A DNA stretch of 64,000 bases. Origin: Allium sativum. Lineage: Eukaryota; Streptophyta; Magnoliopsida; Asparagales; Amaryllidaceae. Made by a program: the position numbers and the translations under genes. Positions 55,601-64,000 of the stretch are shown in pieces. Position 1 is the first letter of the stretch. Every line of letters begins with the position of its first letter. Under the pieces are notes generated by a model, which was not told the DNA's origin, did no database searches, and worked only from the letters and a program-made list of their open reading frames with translations. The stretch spans positions 208,953,231 to 209,017,230 of the forward strand of contig CM060912.1 in NCBI GenBank assembly GCA_030737875.1. Reading direction: 5' to 3'.

Positions 55601-57065
55601 ACAACATAATCTAATAAAAGCATGAACAAACTTGTATTGAAAATATATTATAAAACAATTTCTTTAGAGAAAGCACATTAGGAGCAATTGGCCAATCGAC
55701 AGGTAGAGGTGCACTGATTAGCCAATGCATAACTCATAAGCACATGAGGGTAATCCATCGTTGCTTTGGTATCATAGGTCAACTAACCAAATATTTATGT
55801 AATATTGAGTGTTTAGACTTTTGGTCGATCCAATTAACCAATGAAGACATATGGCAATTTTAAAAACAAAGTTATATTTTATTGGGTTCCTTAGATTAAT
55901 TTTATATGATGGGAGGATTTGTGGTATTTTATTATGACGGTTAAGTAGGTTAATATCAACCTAATTGCTTTTTTAGATGAAATCTAACTTAATTTTCTTA
56001 TTGTATATTGATGTTGAAAAAAAATAGATTTGTTCTTTATCATATTGTAATCAAACTACATTTCTAAAGTAATAAAATATTTTTTCATAAATGTGAATGT
56101 ACGATGTCACATTATTGCAATAGTATAGCAATAACTAAGAACACCTAGTCTAGTTTCACATAATGAAGGTGATTTACAATGAGTTGGATTTATTGAAACT
56201 TTCTGTAAGTTTCTTTGCTTTCCATCACTTGTAAGGATAATAAGTTTCTTTGCTTTCCATCACTTGTAAAGATAATAATGTAGGTGATTTATTATGGGTC
56301 AAAGTTACGATATTTGCATTTAAAGGTCCTAAATTAAAAATTATAGATAATGTTAAAACATTAGCCATTTTGTAATAGGTTTTTGGAGAAGTAAACTTTG
56401 TAAATTTAAAAATTATGTAAAACAATTGTGATATATAATTTAACTAGTTTTCTAGTAGGATAAATTTCGCCCTAATCCATTCATATATTCAAAAAATATG
56501 GTGTGTATACTATAAGTTGTTTTTGGATGGTCCTCCTAATCATTTCGGCTTGATTATAAACTTGAGTTTTCACCTTAGTTTCATTTACTAATATTTTTGA
56601 ATTCGTAGCCCTTTCTGCTATCTTTCGATAACTTTAAAGAAATCTAAATTTTAATTAAAATTGCAATACTTATGGATGAATTCATGAGAGTTCTATTAAC
56701 AATTTTATGCTAAAATTATTAGTGTTATAAAACATAATTATCACTTTATGAAATGACATATATACATGTATTTAAATAGCTTTTCTCAGCCTACATGATA
56801 CATAGTCTTTGATTTCATCCTTTTGATCCTCTTTAATTCCCTTAGCTTTGTATGGCTTTACTAATGTTATTTTTAATGTGGAATTTGTCTGCATTTTGAT
56901 AGGTTATTTAAGAAAGGAAAAAAGTTATGTGTTCTCTTCTGTGTGTGTAGAAGTGTATTTGTTGCTTAATAAAGTTTCCAAGAAAATCTACCAAGACAAA
57001 GCTTCTAATAAAATTTAAGAGAAGCTTATTAAGGAAAAGCTTACATGAAAATATAACAAGACAAG
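55601..57065. other. AT-rich intergenic DNA without a recognisable gene
   Basis: No domain or element ends were seen. A perfect-but-one 35-bp tandem duplication lies at 56207-56276. Confidence 0.6.
56207..56276. repeat. 35-bp tandem duplication
   Basis: Two adjacent copies begin AAGTTTCTTTGCTTTCCATC and differ by one base (AAGGATAAT / AAAGATAAT). It is probably a recent slippage or repair event. Confidence 0.95.
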
Positions 57066-57289
57066 TGTGACAACTCGGAATTTCGACCCTCGAAAATCGA
57101 TACTTTAACACCTTCTCATATTCGAAATGCCGAAGATTCAAGTGTCGGATTCCTGGTTGTCTAAGGATATAACACATTAGATAAATCACAATGAAATAAA
57201 CAACTTCTCATTTATATTACATGAGATTACATCAAAGTTTACCACATTACATATCCATAACCAAAAGGACAGCGGAAACTGAGTAACAA
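57066..57289 (+). mobile_element. LTR fragment J of another Ty3/gypsy element
   Basis: It starts TGTGACAACTCGGAATTTCG, a typical gypsy LTR start, and breaks off at 57289 where the giant LTR of element C begins. The last five bases, ACAAT, would be the target duplication of C, but the other copy lies outside the window. Confidence 0.6.
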
Positions 57290-59659
57290 TGTGCAACAAC
57301 CCAGAAATTCAGAACCAATTTAAAATTTTTATTTTGGCAATTTTAATGAATTTTGAATATTTTAAATGATTTATTTTAAATAATAAAGACAAGAAATTTA
57401 TTTTGAATAGAATTTGAACGTATATATTTATTTAAATCGAAGCTGGAATATAAATATTTAATTTAATTATAAAAGGAATTGAAAATTGCGCGGTAGTTTG
57501 AAAATTTAATTTCAAATTTCAATTGAATGTACAGGATTCAAAATAAATCGGATTTTAGTAAAACCAGAAATATTAGAATCTGTTTGAAGACATCTTTCCA
57601 ACGTTTATGAAAAATCCAAATTTCATAGCGGGAATAAAAAGTTATATCTAGTTGAAAATTCACAATAGTCGCTATGGAAAATATAGCCCTTAAAAATGGA
57701 AATTTTGCAAACGACCTCCGTTTTCGACGAAACCACTTTTGTTGGATCCGGACTGTCAAGTTATTGCTAGGTTCCAAAATTCATAATTTTTGGGATCAAT
57801 ATGTGAGCGTGGCAAAAGAAAACATGTTTTGACAGTTTTAGTCAATTTGGATCGACCAAAAAATGACCATTTTTCAAACGGTCTCCAAATTCGACGAAAT
57901 TAGTTTTGTTAGGACCGTATCGTCAAAACATAGCTAGAATTATTTTTTGGGAATTTTAGAGTCATTATGTGGCCTCGGCAAATTAAAATATATATTCATT
58001 TTATATTTCAATTTGAAGAATAACTGACTGAAACAACCGAATTGGGTTATGAAACATAACCCATAGTGTTCCGAATGGAGGTATTTAGATAGGGGCGACA
58101 GTCCTTGGGATTCGTTTGGAGTTCGTAACAATACAAGGGTATATTTGTAAATTAAAAATTATATATATATTTTTCTGGCCATTGAAAATTTAGAAAACCT
58201 AATTCCATTTTTAGGAAAACCCTGCCGCCACTAAACCGATTCACGGTGGATTCTGCTCGAGACTAAACCACCTCCGATCTCCTCATCCACGCATCCATTC
58301 CACCGGGCTTTTGAGCGAAAATCATAGATCTCCATGTGATCTTCAAATCCAACGGAAGGGATCTGATTTGGAGTGGTATTTCTCTCGGAATCATTGCTCA
58401 AACCACAGCCGTGTCAAGGCGTTTTTTTCGGCCAAAAGAGGCCACCGAGTTTGTCGCAAGGGGTAGCCTCGAGTAGCTCTCGCGGAGGAGCAGCATATTG
58501 AAGCAGCCGATCGATCTCCAAGTGATTGTGGGCAGCGCGAAGATCAACCCTAGATTCGAACCGCTGTTGTAAATGACAGACCTGAGTAGTTGAAGAAGAA
58601 AGGACGTTTACTTTTAATTAATTATTTTGTTAATTAATGTTTAAAAGTCTATCAACCTTTGTAAAGTCATAACTCGCTCATACGAAGTCGAAATCACATG
58701 AAACAGGATCCGTTGTGATCGTGGGGACGAGAGCTTCGCAACAAGACTAACCGGTTCGAATTTAGAGCAAATCAGAATTTCGGGAAAATTCAAACAGAAC
58801 AGAAAATTCAAAAATTAAAATGGACGGAGTGGAAACCGACGGTGAGAACTTTTCACTTTAAATTTAATTGCTAGTTAAAAATATATACTAGGATGTAGAC
58901 TATGCTTAGCAGCACCCGACATCGTCGTCCACAGACCATGGACGACTTGTTTGATTATGATGTGTTGTGAAGTTTGTTTGTGATTTTGATGTGAAATGAA
59001 TAATAAAACATTCATGTGTGAAATAAAATATTTTATTATCAAAAATATATTTTTCAACGTGTATATGAATAAAATAAATATTCATAATAAAATAAATATT
59101 CACTTACAAACCGGACGGTTTGTCTATGTACACGTATTTACCTGATATTGATTGGGACGATAAATTTTACACATCGCCCAACTGCACAAATAATAAACAG
59201 TATTTGTTGTTTGAAAACCCCACACGGGTATTGGGATAATATTTGACATACACCGATCCCAATAATTTGTGGTATGTCAAACGATGGGTTGACAGCTTGT
59301 ATAAGTGTTATTTATTTATTATAGTGCTTATATAGTTGTAGAATGCACTCTGGATGTTATTTGAGTTTTTGATGATTGCTTATCATTATTGTTGTATATA
59401 TATGATGTTGAAATCCATATAAATAAAATTATATGGCAATGAATGGAGTCTGATTCCAGTTCAGAATTAACGAATATTTTAAAATAATATTCAGTGAATA
59501 TTGAAAGGTGAAGCCGTGTTAAGTAGTTAAACGTCATTTTAACACGAACCGGAGGTTGGTCGGTTTTATTCATTTTATAATGAATATCGAAAAGTGATTT
59601 CAAAATCTGATGTTTTGAAAATATTAAAATGATATAGAATATTCAATTTTGATTTGAAT

Positions 59660-60040
59660 TTGAAAATTGAATTGAAATCAATTTAAAATAAATTAAAAAC
59701 GAACTGAAATGGAATTGAAATCGATTTAAAATGAATTTGAATTGAAATGGAATTGAATTGAAATTGATTTAAAATGAATTCAAAACGGATTGAAATGGAA
59801 TTGAATTGAGATCAATTTAAAATGAATTCAAAACGAACTGAAATGGAATTGAGATCGATTTAAAATGAAATCAAAACGAACTGAAATGGAATTGAAATCG
59901 ATTTAAAATGAATTCAAAACAGATTGAAATGAAATTGAATTGAGATCGATTTAAAATGAATTCAAAATGGATTGAAATGGAATTGAAATTGAAATTCAAT
60001 TGAAATCAATTTGAAATGAATTTGAAACGAATTTATATTG
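59660..60040. repeat. ~43-bp degenerate tandem array in LTR C
   Basis: Units of the type GAAATCGATTTAAAATGAAT, TCAAAACGAACTGAAATGGA repeat about eight times, with unit length 38-48 bp. The array sits at the position of the 27-bp array in A and the 120-bp array in D. Confidence 0.88.
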
Positions 60041-60122
60041 GAATATTCAATTTTGATTTGAATTTGAAATGGAAGTGGAAATCGTAAAACGATTTATAAA
60101 ATTTGTTTTAAATGGAAATCAA

Positions 60123-60125
<3 letters not shown>

Positions 60126-60157
<32 letters not shown>
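60126..60157. repeat. TA microsatellite in LTR C
   Basis: About 15 TA units. The homologous place in A is TATATTATATATATAATATA at 35287-35310. Confidence 0.95.
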
Positions 60158-60162
<5 letters not shown>

Positions 60163-60841
60163 GGCCGGAATAGAACGTGCCGCGCAACGACCGTTCGCGA
60201 ATTTCAACCATTAACTTCAAATGGACGTTACGGGAGATCCGACCGTCGGATTCTCCGAAAACCAGAACCATTGGGTTCGTATCGTAAAGAGCTTTCCAAT
60301 GAAAACAAGAGATTTGAAATCTACTGGTTAAATTTGGAGACATGTCCAAATCAATTACAGAAAAGGTCGCTATGATGCAGTTCGGTGGCCGTTATAGGAA
60401 ACCGACTGTACGGGCGATAATAAAATTATTAAAAATATCAATAATTTGTGTAAAATGATAATAGATGATTTGGAATGAATTGGGATGAAAAATTCCATAT
60501 TTGAAAAGATAAAAATATATTTTTATCGAAATGAACTAGTAATTAACTAGAATAATAATTTATTTATTTTTAAAATAAATAAAATGGATTTGAAAAGGGT
60601 TTGAAATTAACTAGAATTTTCCAAAGAATAAATTGGAAATGGATTCGGAATGGAAATAATCGTCGGAATATTTCGATATTGGATTCCGTGATTATACAGA
60701 TATTGTTGAGGAATTTCGAAGATATATATATATATATATCGTTATTCCAATACGATATCCGTTGATTTTATAATTTTATATTGAATATAAGCCGATTTAT
60801 TTTCTATTCAGAGCCTTGTATTTGATATCAAATTGGATTTT

Positions 60842-61299
60842 AGGTCTGTCGTGAACGGTGTCTTCATTAACACTATTCTTAAACCCTGCATGAAAAGAAT
60901 AAATCTTTTAATAAAGATTTAAAGTATAATTTTACCAGTTAACTAATATTTAATTGGAATTAAATTGAAATTTGTTTTTGGGTTTATCGTGAACGGTGTT
61001 TTGAGTAGCACTTGTTCTTTAACCCGATTAACAATGGAAATGGGATTTTGGGTTTGTCATGAATGGTATCTTTAAAAATACTGTTCTTAAACCCAGTGGA
61101 GTTAAGAGAATTAAAAACTAATTGGAGATTAGCTAAGTTGAATGGTTTCCTGGGTATTGATCTGATGTTGGTTTCAGCCTTCGGGGTTAATACTTAGGGA
61201 ATTGTTCTCTTACTAATTTACGGTTAGAGACTGATGGACTGGAAGGTGATTTTGGGTCTATCGTGAACCGTGTTTCAAATAACATTGGTTCTTTAACCC
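60842..61299 (+). ncRNA. Four repeated hairpin units in LTR C
   Basis: Units at 60842-60886, 60980-61025, 61050-61094 and 61254-61299 have the same order as in A: GGGTTT(G/A)TCGTGAA, inner stem, TTCTTxAACCC. Inner stems are GTGT/ACAC, GTG/CAC, GTAT/ATAC and GTGTT/AACAT (one G-U). The GTAT/ATAC unit is a compensated change of the GTGT/ACAC type. C has one unit more than A. Candidate structured RNA motif; function unknown. Confidence 0.5.
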
Positions 61300-61533
61300 A
61301 GTCAAAGATAAGATTAATTTCTCATCTTTGAATAATTATTGACATTGATTTTTGGGAAGATTAAAACTAAGTGGAGTTTTAATGAATCTTTAATTAGATT
61401 GAAAAGAGAATGTGATAATGAAAATTATCAATTCAAGAAAATGATCGAAAATGGAGTACCACCAGTTTTACTCCAGGCGATAGCTAAATCTTTAATTAGA
61501 TTTGAACGTGAAATGGTAATTAATATTTACGGA

Positions 61534-61549
61534 TAACACCGTGGTGTTA
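61534..61549. promoter_or_regulatory. Conserved 16-nt palindrome in LTR C
   Basis: TAACACCGTGGTGTTA, the same site as 34205-34220 and 40733-40748, kept in an otherwise diverged region. Confidence 0.6.
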
Positions 61550-63480
61550 GATATGGAGTATTACCAGTTTTTCTCCGTGGGATGAATAGGTTGGGGTTGG
61601 GAAATAAAATAAATGATTACTTCGGTGTAGTTCGCTAATCCCGACTATTTTGGAAAACCTTAATATGGTTTGATATCCAAAGGAAGATTAAAGAATTTAT
61701 CTTTTATAAAATTAATAGGAACCTTTCCCAAAGGATATGAATATTTAAATAAAAGAATATTCAGAATTGGAATGAGGTGTATGTTGTGTTTGTTATAGCA
61801 CTTGATTATAAGATACGCGAGTTATTCAGAAAGGCCGGGTTTATACCCATTCTGAATAACTGATTCGACGATAAGTCGAAGACAATGATGACGATGTAAG
61901 ACCGGCGATCTTCACATTGAATGGATGGGTGCTACTGTTGCTCATGATTGGAGTAGATACCGTGAAGGGGCTATAGTGGTAACCGTCCAGATGTACTTGT
62001 TGATTGTATAAATATGCGAGGGCCTCTCTCTTGTATTGGACATACGGGACAGGAATAAGGTGCCTCTGGTTTCGTTCAGACCTAGAACGGATTTGTAAAT
62101 GGATGGTGTGTCTGACATTGTATTTCTTTATACTATATTCGTTGATCTTTGCTAAATATATATCTGTTTGGTGGCGGAGAATTTATTCTCTTTCTTAACA
62201 CCCTTCTTTGAGACGTACAAGCTCAGTGGTTATATATTGGCAGAAATTAGTGGTATGATATGGATTGATAGTGTGGCATGCTAAGATGTAGTGATCCAAA
62301 CTTTTGTTGAAAAGCAAAGTTTGATGGATGATGATCAAAGCGCAGCTTTAATATAGCACAACTTTGTGTAGCGTTAATTCGCGAGCTTCACACACCAGTA
62401 TGGTGGTAAACTGATGGTTAGATCAGTACGCTTTTTAGAGGATGGATGCCTTAGTGGTGTCGTGGATTCGGTCGACCTAGATGAGCTGAGTGTGGCCGCC
62501 CCATGCTCAGGAGGGATAGGGCACACCCCCGATTCCCTGAGGGATAGTGTAAGCGGTGTTTTCTCTCGCCGAGACGTAAGCCGCAGTGATACTCGATTTC
62601 CCAAAAGTGTGGATGTGCATTACGGTGTTTTATCTTGCTGAGACGTAAGCCATTGTGGATTGTACTACGCGATCGATCTTTTGAATCAGGAGCCACCATG
62701 ATGGAAATCCAATTTCCAAATACGACATTTTTCGGTTTTGATTGTATACTATATATGGCGACATAGTGGTATGGGACATTCATGCCGCCTATGATTGATT
62801 CATTTATATTTGAAGTTGTTTTCTTCACTTATAGTAATAATAAAAGATTAAATTTCACGTATCAAGCATTATTTGGCTATTATAAGGAAAAACCCTATCC
62901 TCTGGCTTGCGTTGCATTTTGTGATGTGACCTGGGTCTTAAAATAACTTCATTGTTCTTTATTTAGCATTGCGCTGTTTGTTTTATGCACTGGTATTCTT
63001 GGGAGGAAACCCGTTCCGTGTTATACGGTGTGGTCCCTCGATTTACCCCACTTTAAAATAAAGAATAATAACTGTTTTAGATCTCACACCAATCACATGA
63101 CTGACCTAGAGTTTATTGTTTTAACCTTAACTTTGGGTGCCCCTATTTTCCACATGGGCAGCTGGTAGTTTTGGTTTTGCAGATTTATATTCACAAGATC
63201 CTAGTTTACAGCTGAAGCGATATTCGGAAAGCTCTGTATCTGCGTATCTGTTTTCAGTTATGCTTTGTATTGTTTTTCCGCTAATATGTATTTAAATGTA
63301 ATTTAAAACTCTAATATTTCCTGTTGTATAATATTTATTCATTTATACTCTGTTATATTCTTGTATTCTGATGGAATTGTTGTAATAAGCAATGAAATGC
63401 TCTTCTGTTTGTATTCTGATTTGTCTTGTTCTCGAAGTAATCCTGGCTTTCCTCTACGGGAAAGTTTGGGTCGCCACAGG

Positions 63481-63497
63481 TGGTATCAAAGCTTTGG
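63481..63497 (+). other. Primer-binding site of element C, one mismatch
   Basis: TGGTATCAAAGCTTTGG lies two bases past the LTR end. A replaces G at the ninth position relative to the initiator-Met site of element A, a G-to-A transition. Confidence 0.88.
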
Positions 63498-63552
63498 TTT
63501 ACAGAGCTAGAGAACATGGCATATTAGAACCGAACGAAAAAATTCATCAGAG

Positions 63553-63618
63553 ATTGGATTAGCAATATCCAATGAGAATTACTCGTTAGAGATAGGATCA
63601 GTAGTATCCTAGAACGAG
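63553..63618 (+). ncRNA. Leader hairpins of element C
   Basis: Hairpin 1 is ATTGGAT-(7)-ATCCAAT (63553-63573). Hairpin 2 has outer stem CTCGTT/AACGAG (63582-63618) enclosing TAGGAT-(7)-ATCCTA. It is the counterpart of 38532-38597 in element A. Confidence 0.55.
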
Positions 63619-63948
63619 TGTGAAGAGTGTTATTTTTAAAATCAAACTTGATTTTGAAAATTCATATCTTAACATATGTACTTGAGTATTTTATTTTATA
63701 TTGAATTTGGACAATCGAGTGTATAAAGATTTTGAATATACACGTATTCGAAGCCTCAAATATATTGGGTAGATATAGAATCACACTCTAGTCGCCCGGA
63801 GATGATTCTAGTGATATATATATATATATATCATTGTTTATGTTCGAGTTTCGAAAGTGAATATCTATATATTTCCAATCGACTGGGGTGAGAACCAAAA
63901 CCTTATTTTGAATTTATTGTTTGGAATTTGACACTAGAAATGTGATTT

Positions 63949-63952
<4 letters not shown>

Positions 63953-63991
<39 letters not shown>
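63953..63991. repeat. TA microsatellite at the window end
   Basis: About 19 TA units followed by CACACA. A shorter TA run lies at 63815-63831. Both are in the interior of element C. Confidence 0.95.
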
Positions 63992-63997
<6 letters not shown>

Positions 63998-64000
63998 AAA

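Larger units (their letters stand above)
57290..63478 (+). repeat. 5' LTR of giant-LTR element C (6.2 kb)
   Basis: 6189 bp, TGTGCAACAACCC...TCGCCACA, in the opposite orientation to A. It is recognisably collinear with the A LTRs from end to end, but diverged. It has a ~0.9-kb stretch near its start (57950-58830) that A lacks, including a GC-rich segment at 58190-58600 shared in type with copy D. It carries its own ~43-bp array (59660-60040), a TA microsatellite (60126-60157), four hairpin units (60842-61299) and the 16-nt palindrome (61534-61549). No conserved reading frame is shared with A. Confidence 0.88.
57290..64000 (+). mobile_element. Giant-LTR element C, right part outside the window
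   Basis: LTR 57290-63478, primer site at 63481, and interior to the window end at 64000. The interior start is clearly homologous to the interior of element A (GAGATTGGATTAGCAATATCC block; CGTTAGAGATAGGATCAGTA block). The remainder of the interior and the 3' LTR lie beyond 64000. Confidence 0.85.

Overview
The window is nuclear DNA from a flowering plant and appears to be intergenic heterochromatin. It consists of AT-rich, non-coding stretches packed with nested LTR retrotransposons of the Ty1/copia and Ty3/gypsy types. The latter use initiator-Met tRNA primer sites and include one dual-RNase-H Tat-type element. It also holds CACTA-type and inverted-repeat DNA transposon remnants and a scrambled patch of plastid DNA. 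I find no intact host gene, rRNA or CRISPR array. The species cannot be named from the sequence.

Layout. (1) 1-3117: the end of a giant LTR with a 31-bp satellite, abutting a piece of a Tat LTR, a CACTA terminus and the 5' part of a broken copia element. (2) 3118-8840: AT-rich DNA with no gene and one possible solo copia LTR. (3) 8841-14615: a probable inverted-repeat transposon split by a 4.6-kb giant LTR, with a MITE-like unit. (4) 14708-27491: a copia element (E) whose left LTR holds a 1.5-kb solo LTR and whose leader holds an 8-kb SIRE-like element (F). F has no polymerase but carries a broken, unrecognised gene. (5) 27516-55600: a Ty3/gypsy element (H) containing a 23.6-kb Tat-type element (G, minus strand, readable gag-PR-RT-RH-aRH-INT with stops). 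One LTR of G contains a complete giant-LTR element (A, 32145-44183). (6) 55601-57065: AT-rich DNA without a gene. (7) 57066-64000: an LTR fragment (J) hit by another giant-LTR element (C), of which the 6.2-kb 5' LTR, the primer site and the start of the interior are visible.

The most unusual content is the giant-LTR family. Element A has LTRs of about 5.5 kb but an interior of only about 1.03 kb, which holds a primer site, a polypurine tract and no coding sequence. The LTRs of A and C carry a repeated, roughly 46-nt imperfect hairpin with stem-preserving substitutions. Immediately after the primer site both copies share two further hairpins, the second enclosed by an outer stem. These look like RNA elements of a non-autonomous retroelement that depends on another element's proteins. 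A second unusual item is an approximately 0.8-kb mosaic of psaB, trnM-CAU, ycf2, rps4 and rpoA pieces in mixed orientation, lodged inside a 67-bp satellite of element G.

All coordinates of element ends were read by eye. Terminal dinucleotides, target-site duplications and primer sites are stated where they were seen.
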